Shown piece after piece: positions 13,800 to 26,256 of a DNA stretch of 64,000 bases (the first letter of the stretch is position 1; each line of letters begins with the position of its first letter). The DNA comes from Neelides folsomi (Eukaryota; Arthropoda; Collembola; Neelipleona; Neelidae): NCBI GenBank assembly GCA_034687125.1, contig JAQGBZ010000052.1, positions 124,001 through 188,000 of the forward strand. The letters run 5' to 3'. The notes beneath the pieces were generated by a model. The model had not been told where the DNA came from and ran no database searches. It saw nothing but the letters and a program-made list of their open reading frames with translations. The translations under genes and the position numbers were made by a program.

Positions 13800-15261
13800 G
13801 GGACCGCCGGGGCCGCAGCTGATTGACAAGAACCAAACACGTCCGAGCTGTGTTGGTGGGAGTGGAAGACTACCACGCGCGATGGGTTGATTAAAGGTTG
13901 GTTGGGGTCCGCGGCCCACGGGAGTCAAAGGTGAGAAAAGGAAATTCACCGTTCCTCCGCGTCCGACAACTCTCGGGGGACCACTGACCTCTTTTGCTAT
14001 TCAATCCATAAGATGACTCACTGCTTGACTCCCAAAACCTCTTATAATAATAAAACATATGAAAGTCCCTTTGGTGGAAAAAGAGATATATAAACTTGGT
14101 GAGTCATCCTATCCCTGTAATGTAGAACCCCTTAATGCTTAAATGCTCATATTGCACTTTCCTATCATTCATCTCATCATCTATTTAAATCACTTTATAA
14201 AAGCACTTTAAAAGCCATATATTATGATACTTATTATAAAGTAACTTTATTATTTATATTAAAAGCTTATCCATCTGGTTATATCTCCATTTATACTTAT
14301 TATGTTTGATTTGAGTTAATCACTTTATATTTATAATAAATGCAAAATATATTCCAATTTGTGATAATCTTTATAACATAAAGTTGTTTAATAAAAAAAG
14401 TTTCGTGATTTGCATTTGAAAGAGCTGAAGTTGGAAAAAATGATAAATATGAATGAGTCATGAATTTGTAAAAGTAACCTTCGTATGATTGCTGGTTATT
14501 ACAAGATACGAAGATTATTTATTGAGCAGATTTATTATACATTGAAGTGGAAGTGTATCATGTATCCGATAAAGTCAAACGAGCGTGGCTGTGTAGTATG
14601 TTTTAGTTAGAAAAGATAGCACACATGTATGTAGATTCAAGATATAAAAGTAAGAGTTGAAAAAGTTTTAACTAATTATTCCAATTATTAGACTAATGAA
14701 TTTAATTATCTAAACTATTTGTTAAAGTTAATGAATAATTCATGCTAAATGGTAATTAGATGAATCATGAATTCAATGAACATACAAGATTAAATGGTAT
14801 GAACATGAAAAAATGTAAATATCAAATATTGTTTTTCAACTTTAATATACAACTAATTTATTTGACAGATAATTTGACTTTATATTATTAGTTTAACAGA
14901 AATCATCATAATTTAATTGTAGGAATGTCTAACAACGGCAAAGTTAAAATTTCAAGAACCAATCACGCTAAAGACACAAATGTGTCTTGATTGTAAAACA
15001 AAATCTAACAATAAGTCCCATACATTTGATCAAAAGTGATAATCATAACCGTATTTAACATAAATTAATAATTTTTTATATGAATGTAGAAAATTGATGA
15101 AATGAACACATCTATTTGATATTCATCTTTAAAAAGGAAAAGAAACACTTTTAAATTCAAAGGTAATTGGGTAATTAATAAGAAGGGATAAGGGATATAA
15201 CTTAAAATCATTTTTTAATTAAAGGGTAAAAATTACGAGTTCTTAATTAAAATTTCTTAAA
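13800..15261. other. Intergenic spacer between myosin V and Acinus
   Basis: The 13800-14000 part is relatively GC-rich and lies just upstream of the myosin V start, so it is the likely promoter and 5' untranslated region of that gene. From 14000 to 15261 the sequence is AT-rich and no exon, RNA gene or repeat family is apparent. Confidence 0.5.
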
Positions 15262-18200
15262 TTACGCGTGCTGAAGTCTCGACAATTCTCTGATCTTCTT
15301 GTCCCTTTCTTCCAATCTTTTCTTCCTCAAAGCCTCCTTCTCGGCGATTTGTGCAGGTGTGAGGGGAAGCCAATAAATGGCCGGCAGAGCGACGGTTTTC
15401 TTAAACAGTTCATCAAGGGCCCTGCCCTCAGCTTTCTCCTCTCTTGGCTCGTCTTCCTCCCTTCGACGTTTCCTCTTGGGACTCTCGGGCTGTTCGGCCT
15501 TCTTCCCCTCGTCCCATTCACGTTTCCGCTCATCTCGACGAGTTTCTTCGGTTTGAACGGGCGGTGCAGGGGCGGATTCTTCATGGAGGATTGCCAGCTC
15601 AGTCTCATCAGAGTAGTCGACTGCCAATGCTCGCCCATTTGTTGGCCAAGATACTCCATGGAGAGCCGCACGTGTTTCAAAGGCCTCAGCTTCAGATGCA
15701 AAACGAACAACGCATCGCGACTTGATTCGATCGATCGCCATTTCTTCAACTGTCCCTGTTCGTCCTACAAGCTCGCGAAGTTGTCCAAGCTAATAAATAA
15801 AAACACAATTCAAAACATCTTCAAATTATCCTTTTCCATTACATATCATTATCATAGTAAATCAAAATTCAACTAAAAAGTATTGATTATATTGATTTTT
15901 AACAGATGATTTACTATTATAAAAATTCATTCTAAAAATGAGCTATTAAAATACCGTGAATGGTCGGACGAGATTAGTAATTTGTAGGTAAACAGACGAC
16001 GGTCTTTTGGGAGGCGTCGAAGGTCCCAAGGAAACCATTGGAGGATCGACAGGAATAATTGAAATCTTTCGTCTCGGTTGATCTTTCTTCTTCTCAGTTT
16101 CTTCCTCCTCCATCTCTTCCTTCTTCTCCATCCCATCACCTCGTTCAATGACAAAAGTGAAGTCTGGGTACAATCCTCGAAGGTAAGTCGAATTAATATT
16201 GACCACCTTCTCAGTCCCCAACAAATTCTCTTCCGGGTCCATTTTAATTTCCTTCTTCGCTTCTCCTTCCTTAACTTCTTCCTTCCCAAGATCCTTTGGT
16301 TTGTACCTCACAGTCAGCTTCCTCGTCGTGAAGACGATATCCGGTGACAATGGCGGGGTCAGGCCACCCCCATCAATTTCTTCCGTCTCCGGCTCATTGC
16401 GCACAGTTTTGGTAATTACGATCGGTGGCGGTCGAATTTTAATGGGTGAGAGGGATGGAGGGCGGATTGGGATATGCGGACGTTTGATTTCTTTTGGTGG
16501 AGCAGGAGGCGGTGTGGGTGGGGATTCAGCCGGCTCATTTTCGCCGTAGTCCAATTCCTCCTCGTCCTCGACCTTTTTACCTTCGAATTCGAAATCCTCA
16601 GCGTGGAGTTGGAGTTCGTCGTCAACCTTCTTCGGCTCGGCCGCAATCAGCGTCACTTTCCGTTTCATGTCAATTTCGGCTTTTCGGAGTTCCTCGGCTT
16701 TACGTTTCGATTCGGATTCTGCTCGAGCTCTTTCGAGTTTTGCGAGGTTTTCGGCCTTCTTGGCTTCTTCCGCTTGTTTCGCTTCCTCTAGTCGTTTTGC
16801 AATTTTCTCCTCTTCCAATTTCCTTTCTTCTGCTTTCTTTTTCTCTTCGACTTCTTTAGCTTTTTTCTCTGCCAATTTCTTTTCTTCCAATTTCTGTTCT
16901 GCCATTTTATTTTCTTCTTCCAATTTCTTTTTATTTTCTGCATCTTGTTTCAATTTAAGGGATTCTCTCATCTCTTGTAATTTACTTTCTTGTTCCTTCA
17001 ACTTCTCAGATTCCTTCACAGATAAATCAATAGGAATTGATTTCTTTTGAAGAGATCTTTTAGCTTCCTCTGCTGCAGCAGCTTCTTCTAATGCCCTTTT
17101 CTCTTCTACTAATTTCTTAGCAGCGGCTTCTTTACGCTTCAATTCTTCGGCTATTTCTTCTAATCTTTTAGCCTCCTTGGCCTCTGATTCTTTTTTAGCC
17201 ATTTCTGCAGCTTTTTTAAATTCTTCAGCTTTCCTCTTATCTTCTGCAACTTTAGCAGCTTTACGTTCTTCTTCTTCCTTTTTAGCTTTTTCCTCAGCTA
17301 GCCGTTTTTCTGCTTTTTTCAACTCTTCGGCCCTCTTCTTTTCCTCGGCTAATTTTTTCTCGGCTGCTTTCTTTTCTTCGGCCATTTTCTTCTCAGCAGC
17401 TTTTCTCTCCTCGGCCAATCTCTTTTCTTCTGCTAATTTTTTCTCAGCAGATCTTTTCTCTTCGGCCAGTTTCCTCTCTGCTGCTTTCTTTTCCTCGGCC
17501 AATCTCTTCTCTTCTGCTAATTTTTTCTCGGCGGCTTTTTTCTCTTCGGCTAATTTCTTCTCTGTAGCTTTTTTCTCTTCGGCCAGTTTCTTCTCCAAGG
17601 CTTTCTTCTCCTCTTTGATTTTTTCTTCAGCCAGACGTTTTTCTTCTGCTTTTCTCGCCTCCTCCTTTTTGGCTTCTTCTTTGAGTCGATGTTCTTCTGC
17701 TCTTTTTTTCCTCTCTTCAGTCGCTTTTTCTTCTTCTGCTTTTAAACGAGATTTTTCCTCCGCTTTGCGTTTTTCCTCTGCGGCCTTTTTAGAAGCGGCT
17801 TCTTCAGCTTTCCTTGTCTCGTCTGCTTTGCGTCGATCCTCAGCTTTTTTCACTTCTGCTTCTTTCTTGGCAATTTCTTCGGCAAGGCGTTTTTCCTCTT
17901 CTGCCTTTCTCTCCTCTTCTTTCCTTCTTTCTTCGAGGAGTCTTTTGGCTGGAGATCCTCTTGTGGTTCGCGGCTCTTCGGTCGCCACTTCAGCCCTAGC
18001 TGGGCTCTTTTTACCTCTTGGGCTCTTTGCTGGGGATTTCCTGGCTGGAGTTGGGGGAAGACTTGCGGCTTCTTCCACTGCTTCGAAATGCCCAACGAGT
18101 CTCTTAACAACTCCGGTTTCATCCCTTTGAGCTTCTTCTTGAATTCTTTTCTTTTCCTTTAATTAAAAATACATCATTTATTAACATTGAATACAATTAA

Positions 18201-18818
18201 CTTTGATATTGGTTATTTTATAACCGTTAGCTTATATAATTTATAAATGCCATAACTTGAACTCGAATAGTAAAAGACGTAAAAAATATAATAGATTAAT
18301 TATTATTATCTAACTATAATATAATTAATAATGAAGTTATTGGATTAAAAGGTATTAAAATTCATTTTACTTCAACTTGACTTTGGAACATTTCCACTTG
18401 TGAAGCGAGATATTCTCTAATGAAAGGATTCTCTTCTTGATCACTCATCCCGGTATTAGGGAGAGGATCTCCGCTCTTTTCCGCTTCTGCTCGATCTTTC
18501 TCAATGAGAAGTTGCTGCAGAGAATTAAAATTTAATCAAATAAAGTAAAATAATGAATTTCATAATTCTATATGTCATTGTACAGCTTGTACACGTAATC
18601 AATACTTATTTTCTTTTCATAACTTGTAAATAACAATTTGTTTACTTTTGGAAAATTAAAAGTGAATTTGTTTTTACCTGTTTGAGTCTGTCCATGAGAT
18701 CCTTTTTGGAGCCGGATTTCGAGAGCCCACGCTTCTCGAGTTCCTCTTTGAGGTCAACCACACGAAGGGTGAACAGCGGCTTCCCGCCCACGCACAAATC
18801 ACCGCCCGATTTCGACAT
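15262..18818 (-). CDS. Acn: Acinus (SAP domain, charged helical region, RRM-like fold, RSB motif)
   Basis: Four exons, 18818-18678, 18514-18371, 18156-15955 and 15789-15262, join in phase 0 to 1004 residues. Residues about 14-47 are a SAP DNA/RNA-binding domain (LRVVDLKEELEKRGLSKSGSKKDLMDRLKQ is split over two helices). Residues about 170-590 are almost pure Ala/Glu/Lys/Arg with a KKLAEEKK-type heptad-like repeat. At about 818-890 lies an RRM-like domain (ITNLVRPFT, then RCVVRFAS after the intron). At about 954-990 is the RNPS1-SAP18 binding motif, recognisable from LDELFKKTVALPAIYWLPLT. Acinus is the scaffold of the ASAP complex with RNPS1 and SAP18, attached to the exon-junction complex, and acts in splicing control and apoptosis-linked chromatin condensation. 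Length is between the fly and human proteins. The 2.2-kb third exon holds the whole low-complexity region. Confidence 0.93.
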
Positions 18819-19769
18819 TTTAACCGCCGATTAAGACACGGCAAAATTATTCGAATAAGCCGCAATTGCTCAGCATCTCGATCCCCAGCTTGTATCTACG
18901 TATCACTCAAATTGTGTCAAAATGCCCCATCATGCACGCATCAAACGAAATAAATTATGGAAAAGAGAAAGGAGCAAAAATAAAATCTCAATATTTTCCG
19001 CTTAGCCAAAATGCATTATTAAATTTTGAATAGGGATTTTAATTTCAGTACAGCCTTTAATTATGTGAATACTAAAAGTAGCCGTTAATATCGGCTTAAA
19101 TTGAAATTATTGACTTTAAAGTACAGCACAGTAGAAAAATTTAATCTATTTTAATGCAAGATTTCAACAATGATACATCTATATGTACTTAGGCATGATT
19201 ATGATTTTTGGTAATATCATAAGTATTATTGTCACAATAAATAACACATTTGAAAGTAGCTTAGGACTTTCGAAATTAGAATGAGATTATATTATTTATG
19301 TCCACAGTCCACACATCATAGAGTAAGCACATGAGCATAAATACTTATTTATACGAGTATTATACTTTGAACCTTACAATTAAATAATTTGTGACTTTTA
19401 AAAGATAATCCCCATATATTTTAGTCCTATAAGTAATATTATAAATTTAATATTTATTTTCGTCCAATTTTACCTTTTAAAAACAATGAAGAAACTTCAA
19501 GTTTAAAAATATTTATATCCTCAAATATATTAAAATTATGCTTTACTTATAATTTAGTGAAGACTAACAATAAGTGACTTGTTCAAAAACCTATATAGGT
19601 AGGTATGGTATACCTATATAATTTGTTATAGTCGTTATACATGGCAAATATAATATTATAAATTAATAATTCTGTGAATCTTATTTGAAGTAGTGTACTT
19701 GAAATTCCTCAATTAGATCGAAGCAAATAATATCTTTGGGTTTACCAGTGTGTTAGTTTGCAAAGGAAA
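18819..19769. other. Spacer upstream of Acinus
   Basis: About the first 100 bases should hold the Acinus promoter and 5' untranslated region (moderate GC). The remainder is AT-rich with no supported exon. Confidence 0.45.
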
Positions 19770-20290
19770 GGATAAATAAGAATCTTCTCATATTAAAGAT
19801 TTTGGTAAATCGATTTCTATGAGTGGTAATTTAAAAACACACAACAGGTTAAACAAGTTAGGTGAAAAACCATTTAAATATAAAATATGCAACAAAGCAT
19901 TTTCACAGAAGAGGTATTTAGTAAGTCACACTAGAATTCACACAGGTGAAAAACCATTTAAATGTAAAATTTGCAATAAAGCATTTTCACAGAATGGAGA
20001 TTTAATAAAACACACGAGAGTTCACTCGGGTGAAAAACCACTTAAATGTAAAATATGCAATAAAACATTTTCACTGAATGGAGGTTTAATAATACACACA
20101 AGAGTTCAGACAAGGGAAAAACCATACAATTGTATTATGTGCAGCAAAAGCTTTAGACAAATTCTAAATCTGAAATCCCATATTATAATTCACACTTATG
20201 AAAAACATTATAAATGTTGATTCTGTTACAAATCTTTTAAATATTCATGTAAATTAACTATTCACAATAAAATACACATGGCTATTGATA
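19770..20290 (+). pseudogene. Decaying C2H2 zinc-finger array
   Basis: An intronless open frame from ATG 19819 to a TGA at 20218-20220 encodes about four Kruppel-type fingers joined by GEKPFKC-like linkers. The first finger has lost its first cysteine (FKYKIC), and the third finger ends in RVQTREKP with its last histidine changed to glutamine. After the stop the same frame continues with a recognisable further finger (FCYKSFKYSCKL, then a paired-histidine end), and finger-like sequence also precedes the ATG. I see no upstream zinc-finger exon, promoter or splice site. It is best read as a fragment of a dying or retroposed ZNF gene, although a short transcribed protein from 19819 cannot be excluded. 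Confidence 0.7.
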
Positions 20291-21583
20291 GATAGATAGA
20301 AATCGAATTTAATCGTGTTCTAGACTTGAAGCAAAACATCAAACAGTTGAGAGTTAAGATTATAAATTTTATTGTAATAGTATTATTACTTTAATGCATT
20401 TTGTAAAAACAATTATAATATAATTCTTCACTATTCATTATAGCTTTAATTGATTTCAATTCATCAGAAGATAACTGGAGGTTAATACCAACTGTCAAAA
20501 TTCAAGTTAACGGACAATGCTTCATATCTCTGTACAAAATTGAAGTTAAGTACATATTTGGCGTTCATCTCGTCCTTATTCCTCAACAGAATCTAAGAAA
20601 CTGTCCCAAAAATTCCTTTATAATCCATAAACTACAAATTATTTATATAGCTATTGTTAGACGAAATTCAAGGGTTGTAAAAGATACAATATAATAAGAA
20701 TATGTATATTTATCTATTTAAATACTTATGTAATTAGTATAATAACAATTAATTGTTGTAAATTAGCTAAATATAGTAGAGGTTTTAAATATGATATTGT
20801 AATTTAAAGAAAATCTGCAAATAAAATAGTATTTGCTTAAAATGTGGGTCTAATTAGAATTTAGTTAATTTTTAAATATCGTCATTTACAATTTTCTTGA
20901 TAATTCACTTGTGGTTAATAAAAGAAAATAAATAATTCTCTTAAATCTGCAAAATTGTTTAATTAGAGTCCATATTGGTATAAAATTGATAAATACATAC
21001 TTATTATATACTTACACAAAATTTAATATTAAATAAAATTGCAGAATAAAATAGGTAAGTACTAAAAATATGGTATACCTGTAATTGCATAAATAAAAGT
21101 AAAAATATAAGTATTTCTTAAGCTGCAAAATAGAAATACGATATTTGTCATTAAATTATCATCAAATGCTCGTGATCTTTAAAAGTATTTGCGTAATGTA
21201 GAAGTGGATCGAATGTAATGGCAAACAATGAATAAACATTTATTATAATTTTCTAACATGAAATTTTTCCGTTCACTCATCAATGCTGCACTGTAGGAAA
21301 ATCTTTGGCTAATATGCGTTATTAGCACAAAACTATTTATTTTAAAATTAGTATAACTATTTTTCATTCAGATTAGGATAGATCTTTCTGGTGGCCGCAA
21401 GTAGCAGTTTTCATTTTCTTCATTAAAATTATATACTATATACATAATATAAACTAAATATTAGATTGTAAAATTATTAGTATAATCAAATAAAAATACT
21501 ATTGGAAATACTAAAATATACTGTAATTTATACTTAATTTAGAGATTTTAAACGATTGTCTCAAAAAATTAATTATCAAAAAA
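20291..21583. other. AT-rich spacer
   Basis: No exon, RNA gene or clear repeat is visible. The promoter of the following plus-strand gene should lie at its right end; no TATA box stands out. Confidence 0.45.
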
Positions 21584-23527
21584 ATGCATTATTCGCCTTA
21601 CAAAAGACCAATCAACAAAAGGAACTCGCTTTATCTCATCCTTATTTTTATCCCAATTGGTCTCTTTGCAATTGTCACTTATGGAGCAATTAACAGAAAA
21701 GCTGTGGAAGTAAGTCTTTAAATTCACCTCAATTACACATTATTTTACTCAAGTAAAGTTATGTTTAAAAATGTATAGGAATCCGAAGAAGCTGTTTCAA
21801 ACGCAACCAATGCAATCATTAATTGGATCCAACCCAAAATTAAAGAAAATCTCATTTCAGTTGAACTGCTTTTATCCGGATTTGAACAAAATGATTCTCT
21901 CGTAGTGGAAGAGATCAGAAAAAAATTCTTAATTCAACCTTCAAATAAACCATACAATTTGTCTAAACCTAATGAGGATTCCAATTTTGGTCAAGTTCCT
22001 GTCATTAAAAGAATTCTTAAAGATAAGGTAAAAAGAGTAAATAAGGTAAAAAGAGTAAAAACACTAAACAATACAAAATATAAATCAACTATGAACGATA
22101 CAGATATCTAAGAATTATCTAATATCTGTATATTTATTATATTTTTAAATTAGACGAGTGGATTCTTCATTGAATCTCGAGCTCATGATGGAGAAAAGAG
22201 ATCGAATACTTTGAGTCTTGAAAGATTTTATAATTGGACCGGAGTTCTTGTCGAATTTGATGAAATCGAGATTTTAAAGACAAAGAATCGCAGAGCTTTC
22301 ATTTCCCCAGTTTGCCTTTCGCCTTCAATTTACCCTGGGAAGAAAATCCTTCAAAGAATTGAAAATTCAGTTGAAGGCAGATTGAACACTTTGGGTTTTG
22401 ATTTCTCTCAAGAGAACGAGAAATTGTCAGAAGATCAAATTTCTCACATGCAATGTTTCCCAATGGCTTCCATTCTATTTGCTCTCAATGTCAAAGTGGT
22501 GGATTATTGGAGTCTAAATGGTTATATATTAAAAATTTTCCTCGCAATGTAACTTTAAATTAATTTAATTTAAATAATACTTAAGCTTAAATTAATTAAC
22601 TTTTTAAAGTATTGGTTAATTTCAGTTGATGGAGGTGAAATGGATGTCATTTATAATTTCCCATTTGACTCAATTCTCGTTAAAGTAAATTACAAATTAA
22701 CTATAATTTATCAGCTTGTTAAAAAACAAGTTGAAGAGAGTTGGGTAGTTATTAAAAATCATTGTATTGATTTTGTAGACTATTTCCATTGGACATCATT
22801 CCATCGGAGGAAAAGATTCTTTGAAGAGCTTGATGTTTTCCAAGGGGTTTAACTTTGTTGAAGAAGTTCACAGTGATTATATTTTTGCACATAAATCTCT
22901 CAATTATCATAAATTGATCCTCAATGACGTGGCGGTGAGGGAGAACTCATTATTATTATAATTTCAATCACTTATTTAGAAACTCAATTACTATTCACAG
23001 TAATTTAAATCTATCTAATTAGTTCAAAAATGAGCTCACTGAAGAATGCATCAACACGTTTGGTTTAAGCATGGAATTCACTCTGGCTCTTTTTCCATGC
23101 AATGCGAAAAATGTTTATCAGCAAGTAAGGAGAAAAGCAAATATGGACTATTCTCAAATTACTAATAATTTGAAAATTATTAAGACAAATTAATTAATTA
23201 ATTATTAAATTGCTTTATTAATTTATTTCCCCCATCCAGACATTCTATTTGAGTAAAGAAGGAGTAATGAGACATTTGGAAGGCGGATGTTGGAAAAATG
23301 ATGCTGCAGATGAATCTATCAAAGTTGTTCGGTGCAATGAAGAGAATTTCCACAATTTTCCCAAATGGATTTATGTTCCAGAGGAAGGAACGTTGATTCA
23401 TGAAGACTCGGGGAAATGCGTAACGGCACTTGAAGGAATCCAATTGAGATTGAAAAGCTGCGAGAAGAAATCAAGCCAAAAGTGGAATTTGATTCAAGAA
23501 ACGAACTATAGTTCGGTACAGTACTAA
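21584..23527 (+). CDS. Type II membrane protein with Star-like FkbM domain fused to a beta-trefoil lectin domain
   Basis: Seven exons: 21584-21709, 21779-22027, 22154-22520, 22626-22684, 22779-22934, 23023-23124, 23240-23527. All are GT-AG and phase-matched, giving 448 residues. A short basic N-terminus and one hydrophobic helix (about residues 18-36) predict a type II anchor. Residues about 126-300 match the FkbM methyltransferase-like domain of Star-type proteins: GFFIESRAHDGEKRSNTL, WTGVLVEFDE and VDYWSLNVDGGEMDV, the last restored by splicing inside an Asn codon. Residues about 320-445 look like the C-terminal lectin domain of polypeptide GalNAc-transferases, with paired cysteines and a QKW motif. 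The usual CLD carbohydrate-binding motifs read CIN, CWK and CVT, so sugar binding is doubtful. Drosophila Star is an ER export factor for EGF ligands. The exon 2 donor may instead be at 22046. The fusion rests on the 22935-23022 intron. Confidence 0.8.
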
Positions 23528-23939
23528 CTACAGTACTATAGTACTCCTGCTTATGATATGTGTTAATTAAAAACATATAAAATTATTATAATTTAAAACA
23601 TTAAAGGGCTCACTTAACTAAACTCAATTCTGTTACCTATTTAAATGTGTTAATCTTATATTATTATTAGACCTATTTTTAAATAAAGAATTATGAAATT
23701 ACCAGTACAATATTTGTTTACTTGCTTGACTATTTTTAATAACATATTACATAAGTAGGTACTTAGTATTAGTTACACAGAATACTTACTATATAAGTAT
23801 TTATAAAAATTTAAGCCTCTTTTGAGGGGACAAAGATAAATTGGAAAATGAACAAAAATACTTATTTTGTTACATATTATTTATATAAATAAATATAATA
23901 CTTTATGGTTTTGATGAGTTTGTCATATGAGAGAGTAAA

Positions 23940-24200
23940 TATTGCAAATATTCATTCGGGCAAAAGTCACATTTAGATATCCATATTAGAACGCACACAG
24001 GATAGAAACCCTTCAAATGCAATCATTGCCAATATTCATTTGGACGGAAGGGAGATTTAGAAAGACACATGAGAAGACATATTGGTGAATAGCCTTACAA
24101 ATGTGAAATTTATCAATATTCCTCTGGAAGAAAGGAACTTTTAGCATACCACATGAGACGCCACAGAGTACAGGAGAAAACCATAAAAGTTCAAATGTGA
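23940..24200 (+). pseudogene. Dead C2H2 zinc-finger fragment with in-frame stops
   Basis: One frame shows about three zinc-finger remnants separated by TGEKP-like linkers, including KPFKCNHCQYSFGRKGDLERH. Two linkers have a stop codon where glutamate is expected (HTG-stop-KPFKC and IGE-stop-PYKCE), and one finger has tyrosine in place of a zinc cysteine (CEIYQYS). It is only about 300 bp upstream of PSMD13 and has no intact reading frame, so it cannot encode a functional finger array. Confidence 0.8.
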
Positions 24201-24523
24201 ATGCTCTAACAATTTTGTTATATTACATGAATTACAGTGGTAGTGGTGATTGTTCTTTTGCAATTACAATTACAATTTTTGCTATAGAGTATGGTATATA
24301 GCAAATTGGACATCAAATTGTGTTAAATTGTGAACTTTGAGAAATTGCAGTTCATAAAGCGATATAAAGTGCGAGGTTCTTATATGAAAAGTCACATTTT
24401 CAAATCTTTCTTTTTCTTTTCTGCCTTGTCATTTTCTCTCTTCGTATTTCATAGTCGTGTTTGAATTCCGGTTTGAATTCGAGTGTTTAATTGCAATTTG
24501 ACCCGTTAACATTTGGAGCAAAG

Positions 24524-26256
24524 ATGAGAGACGTATTGAAATACCTGACACAAATGGAGGGGTCCTCGGGAGAAGAGCGGGGGCAAGAATTTGCATCCAT
24601 GATGCGGCTTTACAACAATCGGCTTTGGCATCAACTCACCGTTCAAGTTCTTGCTTTTGCGAAGAATCCTCAAATCCAGAAAAAGGGAGAGTTAATTGAC
24701 CTTTACGACAACTTTGTCTCGGATTTTGAAATGCGGTAAAACATTTTATGAAAATAAAACCACAAACTTAACTTCAATCCATTGAAATTATTTTTATGTG
24801 AATATTCAACTTTTAAATTAAAAAGTTGATAATGGTTTTAATGAAATTTCAGTATGAATCCATTGTCACTGGCTGAGTTTTCCGTCCTTGTGAGCCAGCA
24901 GTACGAAGATGCCAATGATGCTGTGAACTTCATTGAGAAGATTGAACCTAAAGTGAAGGCAAGCCCCGTGTCACTCTCGCTCTGTAAAGTCACCAGAGGA
25001 GAATTTCTTCTCAAATTGAAAGATATCAAGAAAACAAAGGTACAATTAATATCTAACAATAAATACCTAACTGTTAATAAATAAAATAATTACCATTAAG
25101 TTTTCCAAAAATGTTCATGAAAAATTAAGAATTAAAACAACTGAAATTATTAAGGATCTGTTGGATGAGATTGAAGAACACTTGCGTGAGGTCGACGGTG
25201 TGACCGTCGTTCACGGTCGATTTTATTTGCTGAAAAGTGAAGTGAACAAGATCGAGGATGAAACTGCAAATTATTATCGAAGTGCTCTTAAATTCCTCGG
25301 TTGCACGCCCCTCACTGATCTTTCGACCCAACAGCAATCGGACCACGCAAGGGAACTTGCAATTGCAGCTCTCATTGGAGAAGACATTTACAATTTTGGA
25401 GAATTGGTAAATATATCTAAATTATGTATATTCACTTAAATCATTTAATGTTCGAATGAACATGACACAATAACTATAATTTGAGTTATTGAATTTGTTC
25501 AATAATTAAATTTTTTATAATTATTTCAGTTAGCTCATCCAATTCTGGCTTCATTGAATCGCACAACTTATTCTTGGCTCATCCCTCTACTCCAAACCTT
25601 CAACGAGGGAGATATCTCAAAGTTCGAAGAACTTGGAACTCAGTGGAAAAAGGACAAGCGGCTTAAAGACAACGAAGAATCACTTCGAGTCAAACTCACA
25701 ATTCTTTGTCTCATGGAGGTACACGATTTATTTAAATATTTATATATGAGAAAATTTAAATTTTGAAACCTACTAAATTATTTGAGGTTGTAATTAATGA
25801 ATTTTTATTTATTTTTTAGATGACTTTTAAGCGGAAGGCAACTGATCGGACGATCACATTTGATGAAATTGCCCGCGAGACCAAATTAAATGTCAATGAA
25901 GTTGAGATTTACGTGATGAAAGCGATCGCGAAGGGACTTCTCAAAGGTCGAATTGATGAAATCGGTAGGCGAGTTCAAATGACTTGGGTTCAGCCAAGAG
26001 TTCTTAACAGAGCTCAGGTAAAATAGCCATTTTCTTTATAAAAGTATAATTATAAAAATAATCATTTAATGGAAATTTTAAATAATAAGTTGTTCTTTTA
26101 ATTTTGAATTCAAAGCATCTAAATCTAACGAATCATTTTAATGGTTTTATATTATAGATTGGAAACATGGTCTCGAGACTTGATGCATGGAAAGAAGAAA
26201 TTCGCAATGTGGAGGAGATGATGGAGAAAGATGCCACTGACATTCTTCTATTGTAA
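24524..26256 (+). CDS. PSMD13: 26S proteasome non-ATPase regulatory subunit 13 (Rpn9)
   Basis: Six exons, 24524-24735, 24853-25039, 25155-25406, 25530-25718, 25820-26017 and 26158-26256, join in phase to 378 residues, matching the roughly 376 of human PSMD13. The protein aligns by eye along its length: MRDVLKYL start, [50 protein letters not shown] and the C-terminal PCI domain with [15 protein letters not shown] and MTWVQPRVL. Rpn9 is a PCI-domain scaffold of the 19S regulatory-particle lid and helps place Rpn11 and Rpn10 for deubiquitination and substrate capture, in nucleus and cytosol. The start fits the family start; the frame is open slightly upstream but without an ATG. No anomalies seen. 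Confidence 0.97.

Noticed and set aside
16416-16859. Arg/Ser/His-rich frames overlapping Acinus
   Set aside because: Out-of-frame shadows of the Acinus third exon.
17177-18130. A 317-codon plus-strand Ser/Phe/Ala-rich frame
   Set aside because: It is the antisense image of the Lys/Glu/Ala repeat in Acinus (AAG/GAA codons read as CTT/TTC); no independent evidence.
23500-23545. Palindrome-like CAGTACTATAGTACT after the lectin-domain stop as a regulatory hairpin
   Set aside because: Short and of low complexity; similar sequences are expected by chance in AT-rich DNA.
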